Of a DNA stretch of 64,000 nt, positions 28,373 to 37,981 are shown in pieces. Positions within the stretch are counted from its first letter, which is position 1, and every line of letters begins with the position of its first letter. The position numbers and the translations under genes were made by a program. Below the pieces are notes generated by a model. It ran no database searches. It saw only the letters and a list, made by a program, of their open reading frames with translations, and was not told where the DNA came from. Origin of the DNA: Aquiflexum balticum DSM 16537 (GTDB lineage Bacteria; Bacteroidota; Bacteroidia; Cytophagales; Cyclobacteriaceae); contig NZ_LT838813.1 in the NCBI RefSeq assembly GCF_900176595.1, positions 1,991,001 to 2,055,000 of the forward strand. Reading direction: 5' to 3'.

Positions 28373-28852
28373 ATGATACAGAGAATCCAAACAGTCTTTT
28401 TGTTTTTGGTTGCAGTGTCCATGGTGTTGGTACTGATATTCCCGATTTGGCAACAAGTAAACCCAAGTCAGACCCAAATGGCAACGCTCACCGCCTGGAA
28501 TCTCAACACCATAGATGTTGAATCAGGAGATGTGATAGAGTCCGAATTAAAAATCTTCATAGCCATTCTGGCTTTAGTCTCAATGGCCCTGGCATTGTTC
28601 AGTATTTTTCAATACAAAAACCGTACTAGACAGATGTTTTTGAATATGATGAATTCCTTGGCAATGGTGGTCAATATCGGCATTATTATCTGGACTTCAC
28701 ATTCGGCCAATGAATTGATCAATCCACAGGTGAATGGTGCATTTGTGCTGGGATTTTGGGCTATTTTTGCTGGAATGATTATGAATTTATTGGCGAACAG
28801 GTTTATTCGGAAAGACGAGATGTTGGTAAGATCAGTGGACAGAATAAGATGA
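28373..28852 (+). CDS. DUF4293-family membrane protein
   Basis: A protein of 159 residues with four hydrophobic segments (about 5-24, 58-80, 88-106 and 116-138). It starts MIQRIQTVFLFLVAVSM, as in the DUF4293 proteins of Bacteroidota, and has a basic tail. The function is unknown. Its stop overlaps the ATG of the next gene (ATGA), so the PLP enzyme gene is translationally coupled to it. It is divergent from truA. Confidence 0.75.
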   Translation: MIQRIQTVFLFLVAVSMVLVLIFPIWQQVNPSQTQMATLTAWNLNTIDVESGDVIESELKIFIAILALVSMALALFSIFQYKNRTRQMFLNMMNSLAMVVNIGIIIWTSHSANELINPQVNGAFVLGFWAIFAGMIMNLLANRFIRKDEMLVRSVDRIR

Positions 28853-29952
28853 AATTAGAAACAATTGCCATACATGCGGGTACCGTCATAGAAGATAAAA
28901 ACAGGCCCGCGGTTCAACCCATCACCCTTTCTACAACTTTTGAACACGCTGAGGGTTCTCCGGTATATTCCAGAGCAAATAATCCCAACAGATTGGCCCT
29001 GGAGCAGGTTTTGGCAAAATTGGAGCATGGAGAAGCAGCAGCAGCCTTCTCTTCGGGTAATGCTGCCGGTATGGCGGTTTTTCAATCTCTGAATCCAGGA
29101 AGCCATATCATAGCCCCGGATGACATGTACCATGGATTGAGGAGTTTGCTTTTGAATGTATTCAAAGGTATACTTGAAGTGACTTTTGTGGATATGACCA
29201 ATGTCAATAATATTGCAGATGCCATCAATTCAAAAACCGCACTGATCTGGGTAGAAACCCCATCCAACCCACTTTTACAGATCTCGGATATCAGGCGGAT
29301 TTGTGAGATTGCAAATGAAAGGCATATCAAAGTGGCCTGTGACAATACTTTCGCAACTCCGGTTTTTCAGAATCCTTTATTGTTGGGTGCTGATTTTGTG
29401 ATGCACAGTACCACCAAATATCTCGGTGGGCACAGTGACATCCTCGGAGGTGCTTTGATTACAAAATCCAAAGAAGGTTTATGGGAAAGGATAAAAATGG
29501 TTCAGCAAGTGGGGGGAGCAGTTCCTTCACCGTTTGATTGTTATATGCTGACCAGGAGTATCAAGACCCTTCCTTACCGTATGAAAGGGCATGCTGAACA
29601 TGCCGGCATCATTGCGACCTTTCTTCAACAGCATACTAAAGTAGATAAAGTTTACTATCCGGGTTTGCTATCTCATCCCAATCACCTCACTGCCGCTGCT
29701 CAAATGTCCGGTTTTGGAGGAATGTTGTCCTTTGAGGTTTCTGGAACTGCCAAAGATGCTGACAGAGTCATTTCAAAATTAAATTTTTTCACACATGCCA
29801 CAAGTCTGGGAGGTGTGGAAAGTCTGATCGAAAGAAGGGCTGCTGTGGAAGGGCCTGATACAAAAACACCCCAAAATTTATTAAGGGTATCAGTCGGTTT
29901 GGAACATTTAGACGATTTGTTGGAGGATCTTGAACAGGCACTAGATAAATAA
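28849..29952 (+). CDS. Cystathionine gamma-synthase/beta- or gamma-lyase family PLP enzyme
   Basis: A fold-type I PLP enzyme of the Cys/Met-metabolism family, 367 residues. The N-terminus LETIAIHAGT, PLP-contact SSGNAAGMAVF, WVETPSNPLLQISD and the lysine motif STTKYLGGHSD are all present. FTHATSLGGVESLIERR closes the active site. Subfamily members differ in product (cystathionine synthesis, cystathionine or methionine lyase), and sequence alone does not decide. The ATG at 28849 overlaps the preceding stop, and the longer frame from 28756 lies within that gene. A hairpin follows. Confidence 0.85.
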   Translation: MKLETIAIHAGTVIEDKNRPAVQPITLSTTFEHAEGSPVYSRANNPNRLALEQVLAKLEHGEAAAAFSSGNAAGMAVFQSLNPGSHIIAPDDMYHGLRSLLLNVFKGILEVTFVDMTNVNNIADAINSKTALIWVETPSNPLLQISDIRRICEIANERHIKVACDNTFATPVFQNPLLLGADFVMHSTTKYLGGHSDILGGALITKSKEGLWERIKMVQQVGGAVPSPFDCYMLTRSIKTLPYRMKGHAEHAGIIATFLQQHTKVDKVYYPGLLSHPNHLTAAAQMSGFGGMLSFEVSGTAKDADRVISKLNFFTHATSLGGVESLIERRAAVEGPDTKTPQNLLRVSVGLEHLDDLLEDLEQALDK

Positions 29953-29974
29953 AGGCTGTCCAAAAACAGCCTTT
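29951..29974 (+). terminator. Terminator-like hairpin after the PLP enzyme gene
   Basis: AAAGGCTGT pairs perfectly with ACAGCCTTT around CCAAAA. The following run AAACTTTTATT is only moderately T-rich. It begins within the stop-codon region of the gene. Confidence 0.65.
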
Positions 29975-30125
29975 AAACTTTTATTAAGGGTAAGCTTAAA
30001 AAGGGTGACAAAAAAAGCAACTCGTTCGTATCATTCCGAAAGTAGGCAAAGATTTTCAAATATGAAAATATTGATAAAAATATTTGAGAGTTTAGGATTT
30101 TTTTGATCAAAGTTTTAAAAAAATA

Positions 30126-31664
30126 TCACCCTGCCCAACCCTCTCTATCCAAACTTCTATATTGAATGGCTTCCGCAAGATGCTCCACTTTGATGCTATT
30201 GCTTTGGGACAAATCAGCAATGGTCCTGGAAACTTTCAGAATACGGTCATAAGCTCTGGCTGATAAGCCCAATCTTTCCATGGCAGTTTTTAAAAGGGCC
30301 TTTCCTGCTTCATTGATCTGACAGATTTCCTTCACCATATGGGAAGGCATCATGGCATTGCAAAAGACATCTGGATGGTTTTTGAACCTTTCAGTCTGAA
30401 CTTCCCGCCCAATAATAACTTTTTCCCGGATAGATTTGCTTGATTCTGACTTTCTATTGGAAGTCATTTCTTCAAACTTAACTGGAGTCACTTCCACGTG
30501 CAAATCAATCCTGTCCAACAAAGGACCACTGATCTTATTCAGATATCGTTGCACTATTCCCGGTCCACAGACACATTCTTTTTCCGGATGGTTATAGTAA
30601 CCACAAGGACAGGGATTCATACTGGCTATCAACATAAAATTCGCAGGATAGTCCACGGACACTTTTGCCCTTGAAATAGTTACTTTCCTTTCTTCCAAAG
30701 GTTGTCTCATCACTTCTAACACAGTTCTTTTGAATTCGGGTAATTCGTCGAGAAACAACACTCCGTTGTGGGAAAGGGAAATTTCTCCGGGCTGAGGATT
30801 ACCTCCGCCGCCTACGAGTGCTACATCACTGATGGTATGGTGCGGAGATCTAAATGGCCTTTGAGCAATCAAAGAAGCGTTTTTGCCCAACTTTCCGGCT
30901 ACTGAATGGATCTTGGTGGTCTCTAATGCCTCTTGCAAAGATAGTGGGGGCAAAATTGAGGGCAGACGCTTTGCCAGCATAGTTTTGCCAGCTCCGGGAG
31001 GGCCAATCATGATTACATTGTGACCGCCTGCAGCAGCGATTTCCATAGCTCTTTTGATGTTTTCCTGACCCTGAACATCAGCAAAATCAAATTCAAATTC
31101 CTTTAAGGAATTATAAAAAATATCCCTTGTATCGGTGACCAATGGCGGGATTTCCAATTCGCCTTCAAGAAAGCGGATGGCATCTTCCAGGGTTTGTACT
31201 CCAATAATATCAATATTGTTTACAATAGAAGCTTCTGAAGCATTTTCTTCAGGTAGTATAAAACCTTTGAATCCATTTTTTCTAGCCTCTATTGCAATCG
31301 GTAAACTCCCCTTAACAGGCCGCAGTTTGCCATCAAGTGACAATTCTCCCATGATGATGTAGTTTTCAAGTTCCGGGAAAAGAACCTGTTCAGATGCCTT
31401 AAGTATTCCAAGTGCTATAGGCAAATCATAGGAGGAGCCTTCTTTGCGGATATCCGCAGGTGCCAGGTTGATCACTACTTTTTGTCTAGGCATCCTGTAG
31501 CCATAATATTTGAGTGCTGATTCGACCCGTTGCTGACTTTCTTTTACTGCACTGTCGGGTAAGCCTACCATAAAAAAACTTGTTCCCTGTCCGACATTCA
31601 CTTCTATAGTGATTAGCTTGGCATCGACACCTGATACCGCACTGCCAAAAGTTTTTGCGACCAT
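30126..31664 (-). CDS. comM: YifB/ComM-family AAA+ ATPase (Mg chelatase-like)
   Basis: A protein of 512 residues. The N-terminal Lon-protease-like ChlI domain (KTFGSAVSGVDAKLITIEV, GLPDSAVKESQQRVESALK) is followed by an AAA+ domain with Walker A GPPGAGKTML near residue 220. Walker B is FLDELPEF, and a Mg-chelatase-type C-terminal domain follows (LGLSARAYDRILKVSRTIADL). A Cys cluster (CPCGYYNHPEKECVCG) is typical of the family. Family members are helicase-like branch-migration factors in natural transformation in proteobacteria. The role in Bacteroidota is not known to me. Confidence 0.9.
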   Translation of the reverse strand: MVAKTFGSAVSGVDAKLITIEVNVGQGTSFFMVGLPDSAVKESQQRVESALKYYGYRMPRQKVVINLAPADIRKEGSSYDLPIALGILKASEQVLFPELENYIIMGELSLDGKLRPVKGSLPIAIEARKNGFKGFILPEENASEASIVNNIDIIGVQTLEDAIRFLEGELEIPPLVTDTRDIFYNSLKEFEFDFADVQGQENIKRAMEIAAAGGHNVIMIGPPGAGKTMLAKRLPSILPPLSLQEALETTKIHSVAGKLGKNASLIAQRPFRSPHHTISDVALVGGGGNPQPGEISLSHNGVLFLDELPEFKRTVLEVMRQPLEERKVTISRAKVSVDYPANFMLIASMNPCPCGYYNHPEKECVCGPGIVQRYLNKISGPLLDRIDLHVEVTPVKFEEMTSNRKSESSKSIREKVIIGREVQTERFKNHPDVFCNAMMPSHMVKEICQINEAGKALLKTAMERLGLSARAYDRILKVSRTIADLSQSNSIKVEHLAEAIQYRSLDREGWAG

Positions 31665-31684
31665 ATGCTAAAATTAGTTGTATG

Positions 31685-31709
31685 AAAAAAGGAAACCAAA
31701 ACGGTTTCC
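31685..31709 (-). terminator. Rho-independent terminator of the 31.7-kb membrane protein gene
   Basis: GGAAACC pairs with GGTTTCC around five bases. On the minus strand six T follow (31690-31685). It lies 33 bases after the stop of the small membrane protein gene and before comM. Confidence 0.75.
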
Positions 31710-31741
31710 TAAGTTAATAAATTTACCAAAATTATTTTGGC

Positions 31742-32107
31742 TTATTTAAAATTTTGTCTCGGTTTGATAACTGAGGGATCTCTATCATCTTCCACTTGGT
31801 CGATTTTCCTTTCGATATTTTGGAGTTTTATTCCCTGTTCCATATCGTAGAGTTTGGCTTTTAATTCTTTTTTCTCATTTTCCTTCAATGAAATTTCTCC
31901 TTCCAGATTATTTCTCACCATTTTACCTGTGCCCCAAGCGATAAGGAAAAGCACTGTCCCGACCAAAAGGAAAGAAACCACCGTTCCAGTATTCAATTCT
32001 TCAATTCCAAAAAGCTCTTTGAGATTGTTGAAAGCGAGAAAAAACACCAAACTGACAGCAAAAAAAAGTGCTACTGTTAGGTGCATGATTTTATTGATTT
32101 GTCTCAT
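31742..32107 (-). CDS. Small two-helix membrane protein of unknown function
   Basis: A protein of 121 residues: membrane helices at about 8-28 and 42-62, then a charged C-terminal part predicted as coiled coil (GEISLKENEKKELKAKLYDMEQG) and a basic tail. I do not recognise the family. It lies 35 bases downstream of the MsbA-like exporter on the same strand and is followed by a terminator. It may be the last gene of that unit and an accessory membrane protein. Confidence 0.6.
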   Translation of the reverse strand: MRQINKIMHLTVALFFAVSLVFFLAFNNLKELFGIEELNTGTVVSFLLVGTVLFLIAWGTGKMVRNNLEGEISLKENEKKELKAKLYDMEQGIKLQNIERKIDQVEDDRDPSVIKPRQNFK

Positions 32108-32142
32108 AGGTTTTTGCGTTAATATTTTTTTTGTCTAATATA

Positions 32143-33975
32143 CTAAACAGACTGCATTGTGGAAAGTTTCTTGTAGAGTCCGTCTTCTTCTATCAGTTGC
32201 TGATGGGATCCCTGTTGTACAATCTGACCATTCTTGATTACGAGAATTTCATCAGCATGTTGTATTGTACTGAGCCTGTGGGCAATCACCAAAGTTGTCC
32301 TGTTGCTCATCAAATTGGTCAAAGCTTCCTGTACGAGCTTTTCAGATTGGGAATCCAATGCTGAAGTTGCCTCATCTAAAATCAGAATCGGAGGATTTTT
32401 CAAAACTGCTCGGGCAATACTTAATCTTTGGCGCTGCCCTCCGGATAGTTTGGAGCCTCTTTCACCGATAGAAGTATGGTATCCGTTCTCCAATTGGACG
32501 ATAAATTCATGGGCGTTGGCTATTTTCGCAGCTTCGATGACCTGCTCTTCTAAAAATCCATCAACTCCAAAGGCAATATTATTGAAAACAGTATCATTGA
32601 ATAATATGGACTCCTGCGTGACTATCCCCATTTGTTTCCTTAGACTTTCCAATTCAATTGTTTTCAATTCCCTCCCGTCAAGTTTTATAGTTCCTTCGGA
32701 AGGGTCATAAAATCTCGGCACCAAATCTGCCAAAGTTGATTTCCCTCCTCCTGAAGGACCTACCAAAGCAATTGTTTTACCTTTTTCCAATACGAAACTG
32801 ATTTCTTTCAAAACATTCTCCTTCTCATAACTGAAAGAAACATTCTCAAAGACTATCGCTTCATTGAATCCTTCAATAATTGTGGGCTTAGGAATATTCT
32901 GAATGTCACTTTGGGTATCCACAACATTGAATATCCTTTCAGCTGAAGCTAAACCCCTCTGAATACTGCTGGCTGCCCGTGAGATCTCCTTGGCCGGATT
33001 CAATACCTGTGTGAAGATGATGATATAGGTGATAAAATCCGAAGCACTGAGGTCGGAAGTGTTGCTCAATACCAAACTGCCCCCATAAAGCAAGATACCT
33101 GCAACCACACTGACACCCAAAAATTGAGAAATCGGAGATGCCAACTCGTTTTTTCGGGCCATTGAAACATTGACATCAGAGTAATAATCTGTTTCTTCAT
33201 CAAATTTTTTGGTGATGTATTTTTGGGCACCAAAGGCTTTGATGACACGCATTCCTCCTATTGTTTCGTCCAGTATATTGACAATTCTTCCCAATGATTC
33301 CTGGCTTTCCACAGCTTTCTTTTTCAACCTTCGGGTAATCCCGCCGATAATCGCTCCTGATACGGGAATGAGGATAATGGTGAAAAGTGTCAGCTTCACC
33401 GACATGAAAAATAATACAGCGAAATAAAGAATTATGGTGACCGGTTCTTTGAATACGACCCTTAGAGACTGAACTATGCTGTTTTCTACCTCTTGTATGT
33501 CATTGGTCATTTTTGACATCAGATCTCCTTTTCGCTCGTTTGAAAAAAATCCAAGGTGCATCCCGGTAACACGGATAAAAATATCCATCCTCATTTTTTT
33601 AATGATCTCAGCCCTGACTTTGGCAAGTACCACCCCTGATAAGTAAGTAAAAAGATTTGCCAGGAAAACGGAAATGACGATAATTATGCATACATATAAG
33701 AGGGTTCCGAATTTGCCGTATGTTTCAGATATCTTAAGAAAATAATGATTGAATAAATCCAGGAAATAAGCTATTGAAAATGAAAATTCAGGTTTGGTCA
33801 AATACCTGTTCATATCTCCTGGACCAACCTGTTCAAAAATGACATCAAACAGCGGCTTTAGAAGTGTAAAGTTCAGTAACCCGAAAATAATGGCTAATAA
33901 GGTATAAAGGATATAAACGGGGAAATATCGCCTGTATGGTTTTGCGTATGATAAGATCCTGAGATAGGTATTCAT
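32143..33975 (-). CDS. ABC exporter, MsbA-like fused permease-ATPase
   Basis: A half transporter of 610 residues: six membrane helices (about 15-320) and a complete ATPase domain with Walker A GPSGGGKST, Q-loop VTQESILFND, signature LSGGQRQR, Walker B ILILDEATSALD and IAHRLSTIQ. The combination and length fit MsbA-type flippases for lipid A-core or other lipids, but a drug or peptide substrate is not excluded. The first extracytoplasmic loop is enlarged (LKPLFDVIFEQVGPGDMNRY and onward to about 75), unlike the exporter at 25.7 kb. A small membrane protein gene follows. Confidence 0.88.
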   Translation of the reverse strand: MNTYLRILSYAKPYRRYFPVYILYTLLAIIFGLLNFTLLKPLFDVIFEQVGPGDMNRYLTKPEFSFSIAYFLDLFNHYFLKISETYGKFGTLLYVCIIIVISVFLANLFTYLSGVVLAKVRAEIIKKMRMDIFIRVTGMHLGFFSNERKGDLMSKMTNDIQEVENSIVQSLRVVFKEPVTIILYFAVLFFMSVKLTLFTIILIPVSGAIIGGITRRLKKKAVESQESLGRIVNILDETIGGMRVIKAFGAQKYITKKFDEETDYYSDVNVSMARKNELASPISQFLGVSVVAGILLYGGSLVLSNTSDLSASDFITYIIIFTQVLNPAKEISRAASSIQRGLASAERIFNVVDTQSDIQNIPKPTIIEGFNEAIVFENVSFSYEKENVLKEISFVLEKGKTIALVGPSGGGKSTLADLVPRFYDPSEGTIKLDGRELKTIELESLRKQMGIVTQESILFNDTVFNNIAFGVDGFLEEQVIEAAKIANAHEFIVQLENGYHTSIGERGSKLSGGQRQRLSIARAVLKNPPILILDEATSALDSQSEKLVQEALTNLMSNRTTLVIAHRLSTIQHADEILVIKNGQIVQQGSHQQLIEEDGLYKKLSTMQSV

Positions 33976-34031
33976 GAATTCATGTCAAATGGACTCGCAA
34001 GTTAAGGAATATTAGCTCAAATTGGTTCCCA

Positions 34032-34063
34032 TTCTTGGTACTTGGCACTTTGTTCTTGGTACT
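34032..34063. repeat. Two 11-base direct repeats
   Basis: TTCTTGGTACT occurs at 34032-34042 and again at 34053-34063, separated by TGGCACTTTG, directly beside the stop codon of the outer-membrane protein gene. The words resemble short scattered intergenic repeats. I see no further copies in the window. Confidence 0.5.
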
Positions 34064-34064
34064 G

Positions 34065-35771
34065 TCAAAAGTTAAAATCATTCCTCACCATGTTCATTCT
34101 TAAAGAGAACTGGGAAAACGATGTGGTTTCCGGTGCTGACAAATCCTGAGCAGTTCTTCTCCTGAAGCTTTGACTGAAATCAAGGAAAATATTCTGCCGC
34201 ACCATGTAGCTAAGATTCAAATTTGCCATGACAACTCTGTTTTCTACACCCTGTCCAATGGTATTGTTGAATAAACCTATCCCAGTACCTGGATTGGTTC
34301 TGTTTTTCAATACATCTTTTCCAAAATTTATATCTTCAGTCGGATCATCTCCGAAAAACTGGTAAAAGCCTGTAAAAGTGGCAAACATTCGAGGTAGAAA
34401 TCCGGGCTGGTATCTCATGATTCCGACTACTTCCCTGAAATTGGCACCCAGCGGGTGGGCCAATGGAGTCCTATAGTTGGAAAAGGATTGGAAAGGAAAT
34501 TTTTCCTGATAGGTATAAGGTCTTGACTGATTGTATTCAAGCTGTATGTCGAGATTTCGGACCTTGAAAGCATCGATATACTTATATCCTGCCTGAATAC
34601 TGTGTTTGTTTCTAATAGAATTCTTGCCGTCGATTCCAAAAAACTCCCCAAAGACAAATTCATCCAAGGCGAACTGACCGTAGAACTGCATGCCCGGGAC
34701 AAAATTCCATTTCATGTCTGTACCGATCATTACTTTGTCAGGAGTTCCCAACTGATGTTCCACCCATCGGTAAAAAATAATGGGATTGAGGTAATTCCAA
34801 TCAAATTCACTTTTCATCACCGCCTGATAAAGGCCTAAATTGAAGTTTTTCCCAATGTTGGTTCCTAATCTGTAGAGTGAAAACCACTTTTGGGGATACC
34901 TGGCATCAGTCGGCCTACCTTGACCGTCAAAGACAATATCAGCCGTTTGCTGTGCCCAAAGGTTGGTCAGTTGAAATCTCCAGATTTTAGTATTTACCTT
35001 AAAAAACATATAGGGATTAGAAAAATCTGAAAGAATCATTGACCGGTAGCCCTCACCGATAAAATTCCGGTCATGGCCTAATTGGGCTTCAATATGCCGG
35101 GTAAAGTTAAAGCTGATATGGCCCATAGCTGAAAAGTAGCTGTAACCTTCATCCTCATACCGTTTCCAGAATCCTTCTCCCGGAACAGCGCCGTTGCGTT
35201 CGGTATACTCTTTTACCCAAGAAGGAAAAATAGTCTGCGTGGTGGTGAAATAGGAGTAGAAGGCTACTTTTCTGTCAATGCTTCCCCTTAGTTCTACACC
35301 TCTCGAATTTCTGAACCGCATATTTTCTTGACCGGGCTCAAATCCTGCAGATAAATAAAGGACAGGATTCAGGTGGACATCAAAAACTTCATCCCGATAG
35401 TGCACAAAGTCCGATGGTTTCCTGTAGAGTTTTTTGAATATTGGTTTTTTGGAATCTGTTGTTTCACCACTGACAAATTCCCAATTGTCATTTCTGAGAT
35501 ATTCGAAATTAAACTGATCCGCAGAAGAAAAATGCGATAATGCATCTTCGGTGGGCAAATAGGCCAAAGAATCCAGGAAATTAGCCAGATGATCCCTTCT
35601 ATAGGGTTTGAATCCGGTATCAAAGCTCTTGTTATTTCTGCCTTTTTGGATTTCATACCTTTCTACCATGTGGTAATAATCCCGATTAAAAGGGGCATAG
35701 GCACCTTGGCCATAAGTATGGTTGCCCATTAATACCCACAAGGAACAAATGAAAAGGAGTAGTTTTTTCAT
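34065..35771 (-). CDS. Outer-membrane beta-barrel protein, Wzi/RemB-like
   Basis: A protein of 568 residues with a signal peptide (1-21, ending TYGQG). The remainder alternates aromatic amphipathic strands typical of an outer-membrane barrel and ends in Phe (MVRNDFNF). The pattern YDEGYSYFSAMGHISFNFTRHIEAQLGHDRNF is not a catalytic motif but is reminiscent of capsule-assembly Wzi-like proteins and of RemB, the gliding-associated protein of Flavobacterium. I base this on general resemblance, so the name is tentative. It is transcribed alone on the minus strand. Confidence 0.55.
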   Translation of the reverse strand: MKKLLLFICSLWVLMGNHTYGQGAYAPFNRDYYHMVERYEIQKGRNNKSFDTGFKPYRRDHLANFLDSLAYLPTEDALSHFSSADQFNFEYLRNDNWEFVSGETTDSKKPIFKKLYRKPSDFVHYRDEVFDVHLNPVLYLSAGFEPGQENMRFRNSRGVELRGSIDRKVAFYSYFTTTQTIFPSWVKEYTERNGAVPGEGFWKRYEDEGYSYFSAMGHISFNFTRHIEAQLGHDRNFIGEGYRSMILSDFSNPYMFFKVNTKIWRFQLTNLWAQQTADIVFDGQGRPTDARYPQKWFSLYRLGTNIGKNFNLGLYQAVMKSEFDWNYLNPIIFYRWVEHQLGTPDKVMIGTDMKWNFVPGMQFYGQFALDEFVFGEFFGIDGKNSIRNKHSIQAGYKYIDAFKVRNLDIQLEYNQSRPYTYQEKFPFQSFSNYRTPLAHPLGANFREVVGIMRYQPGFLPRMFATFTGFYQFFGDDPTEDINFGKDVLKNRTNPGTGIGLFNNTIGQGVENRVVMANLNLSYMVRQNIFLDFSQSFRRRTAQDLSAPETTSFSQFSLRMNMVRNDFNF

Positions 35772-36001
35772 TGGGTGTTAAGCTCTAAAGCTGTAAAGCT
35801 AAAAAAAGTAAGGGAAAATGAAAGAAGGACTGAATCTCTAACCGCTGTTTAGTGATCGGCACAACGGTAAAAAAAGTGCTTTCGAAATTGAAATTTTGTT
35901 CAATTTTGGGAATTTGAGAAGATTCATAACTAATTTGATTTTTGTCAATCGTACTGTTTTTTCCTTGAAATATTTCAGATTTATAAATTCTAGAGTACAG
36001 A

Positions 36002-37246
36002 TTATTGGAACCCAAAAATCAATGGGAAGGTAAACACGACTACAAATGCCCAAGCTAAATATATAGGAATATAGAGGACTATTGATTTGCCAACTTCTGA
36101 TAATTCAGTTTTTTGGGTGACAGACTTTAACAGTTTCGTGATAACGATCAAGAGATGCGTAAACATCAAAATATTGGCGCCTAGAACAGCTATCCTATTA
36201 GGGGAAATCCCCCATTCCGAGATGCGATAGATTATTGCTGATAGTGCGATTAGATTCACCACTGAAGTGACAACAGCCAACAATAAAAGAACCCATGTGC
36301 CAAATTGATTTTTCTGCCTGTTCGCACTTTCGGCGACAGAAAAGAAAATCAATGCCATTACACCAATCAAGAGCAGATTGAAAATCAATAGAAATTCCCT
36401 GTCGTTGTAGGGATCTTTACCGGAAATTACAATGGCAGTAAGGTAAACGACAAGCATCACCAAAACCAAAGGGCTGAACAATTTGGCAATTACGGGGGAG
36501 ACTTTGTTGACCAACTGAGGATTGGAGTGGGTAAGAAAAGCAGCAACAATCGGTACCATAGGTAGTCCAAAAATCACGATATTTTGAAAGAAAAAGACCT
36601 CAATCTTAAGACCAATCAACTCGAACAAACCCAAAGTAATCCCGGTCATCATCCCACCGGCAATCAGTAAAAGCCCTGACATAACCGCCAAATCCCCATT
36701 GAATCGGAGGAATTCAAGTCTTTTCAATAAATCTTGAGTTTCATTGCCCAAGAATGAAAATCCAAATATTCCCCAAAGCAATAGGGGTAAATGGATGCAG
36801 GCCAAAATCAATGTATTGCTTTCAGGATTGTTGGGCAGTAAATTGATGTATACTAAACTGAACAAAACAGCTCCTGAAATCAAGACTGTTTTGTTCAATG
36901 GTAGGTGATTCTTTTTTGCAAAGTATATTGCCAAAGCAGTGAATACAATGATGCTGGTATTCCTTGGAAAAAAGAATTCCTCATCAATGGAGAAGATAGC
37001 TGGAAATTTGACGCAAATTCCTGCAATGAGAGAGAGGAGGGCTATTAATCCCCATTCATTCTTTGTTCCCCAAGAGATGGAATCGGAATCATAGCTAAGC
37101 CTTTCGCGCCAGAATTCAGCCAATTTATTGTCTTTGAGCTCTGGATAAATCTGGTCAAATGATTTTTTAAAGTCAGATTTATTATTTCGATACAGAGTTT
37201 CCAGATATGCCGGATCTTCTATGTGGTTTAAGATTTCTTCATTCAT
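36002..37246 (-). CDS. Polytopic membrane protein, DUF4153-like
   Basis: A protein of 414 residues. A soluble N-terminus (1-65) is followed by about 11-12 membrane segments, ending in YIPIYLAWAFVVVFTFPLIF. This fits the DUF4153 type of Bacteroidota, whose function is unknown, but I am not sure of the family. It lies 44 bases downstream of the small membrane protein gene at 37.3 kb and probably shares its promoter region, where a regulator operator is predicted. It is likely part of the winged-helix-regulated module. Confidence 0.6.
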   Translation of the reverse strand: MNEEILNHIEDPAYLETLYRNNKSDFKKSFDQIYPELKDNKLAEFWRERLSYDSDSISWGTKNEWGLIALLSLIAGICVKFPAIFSIDEEFFFPRNTSIIVFTALAIYFAKKNHLPLNKTVLISGAVLFSLVYINLLPNNPESNTLILACIHLPLLLWGIFGFSFLGNETQDLLKRLEFLRFNGDLAVMSGLLLIAGGMMTGITLGLFELIGLKIEVFFFQNIVIFGLPMVPIVAAFLTHSNPQLVNKVSPVIAKLFSPLVLVMLVVYLTAIVISGKDPYNDREFLLIFNLLLIGVMALIFFSVAESANRQKNQFGTWVLLLLAVVTSVVNLIALSAIIYRISEWGISPNRIAVLGANILMFTHLLIVITKLLKSVTQKTELSEVGKSIVLYIPIYLAWAFVVVFTFPLIFGFQ

Positions 37247-37290
37247 TTTTTTACAATTTTAAGAAAAGAGGCTGTGTTTTTTTAGATTGG

Positions 37291-37614
37291 TCAATCCCAA
37301 TGACCTGTAACTGCAAATGCCATCACCGCACTGATCCAAATCGCCACAAAGTATAGTATTGTGCTGAAAATAATGGCGATCAGTTTCCTATTCCCGGTGG
37401 GAAACCATTTGAAGCCCATCAGGTAAAAAAATGCTCCAGCTATACCACCACCTAATGGAATAATGGTAAGAGGGTAATACATCCAGGATTCAAAGATTTC
37501 TTCTTTGGTCAGGATGATGAACAGGAGGCAAGCCAAGGGAAGGCTGGCACCGAGGGCGGCAGGAAGAAGCAATTCTTTGATGGACAGTGGATGAGGTGAA
37601 GATGAAGGATTCAT
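37291..37614 (-). CDS. Small membrane protein of the winged-helix module
   Basis: A protein of 107 residues with three hydrophobic segments (about 12-32, 41-64 and 80-104) and no recognisable family. It is the first gene after the second operator copy, whose centre is about 48 bases upstream of the ATG. The large membrane protein gene follows 44 bases later. Its role is unknown. Co-regulation with the regulator is inferred from the operator. Confidence 0.6.
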   Translation of the reverse strand: MNPSSSPHPLSIKELLLPAALGASLPLACLLFIILTKEEIFESWMYYPLTIIPLGGGIAGAFFYLMGFKWFPTGNRKLIAIIFSTILYFVAIWISAVMAFAVTGHWD

Positions 37615-37648
37615 AGTTTTGTTTATTTTTGATTATTAGATTTAATTG

Positions 37649-37675
37649 AAAGTACTTTGTATTTCAAAGTAAATG
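37649..37675. promoter_or_regulatory. Palindromic operator, copy 1 (upstream of 37291-37614)
   Basis: The core TACTTTG-TATTT-CAAAGTA (37653-37671) is a perfect inverted repeat of 7-base arms with a 5-base spacer. Read on the minus strand, the flanks extend the match to copy 2 over 27 bases. The half-site resembles a -7 element, so binding there could block transcription. It lies between the winged-helix gene and the next membrane gene. Confidence 0.7.
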
Positions 37676-37686
37676 GTTAAATTTTT

Positions 37687-37980
37687 TTAAGGTTTATTTT
37701 CGTTGATTAGATTTTCCAGAAACTCGAGGTGTAATTTGAAAGCCTCTTTGCCAGCATTTGTAGCCGAATAATTGGTCAATGGCTTTCTACCTTGAAATGA
37801 TTTTTCTACCATGATATATTCTGAATTTTCAAGATTTTTTAAGTGAGAAGCAAGGTTACCATCCGTCACTTCCAACAGTTCCTTGAATGAATTGAAATCA
37901 AACTGCTCATTGACCATCAGAATAGACATGATCCGCAGCCGGATGACATTTTCAAAAGCTTTGTCGTAATTCCCCTTCAC
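37687..37980 (-). CDS. Winged-helix transcriptional regulator (HTH_34-like)
   Basis: A DNA-binding protein of 97 residues. The helix-turn-helix is SFKELLEVTDGNLASHLKNLE (residues about 31-51), with the wing ending in NYSATNAGKEAFKLHLEFLENL. Together this matches the small PF13601-type (DtxR/MarR-like winged helix) regulators of Bacteroidota. No sensor or metal-binding cysteines are visible. The start is GTG, one base after the stop of the upstream membrane protein gene, so the two are co-expressed. Two identical palindromes lie near its own unit and upstream of the next one, so it is probably autoregulatory and also controls the 37.6-36 kb genes. Confidence 0.8.
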   Translation of the reverse strand: MKGNYDKAFENVIRLRIMSILMVNEQFDFNSFKELLEVTDGNLASHLKNLENSEYIMVEKSFQGRKPLTNYSATNAGKEAFKLHLEFLENLINENKP

Positions 37981-37981
37981 G

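Noticed and set aside
35785..36053. Two short minus-strand frames between the outer-membrane barrel gene and the DUF4153-like gene
   Set aside because: No recognisable protein features, overlap of the neighbouring coding end and low-complexity sequence. The 230-base gap looks non-coding.
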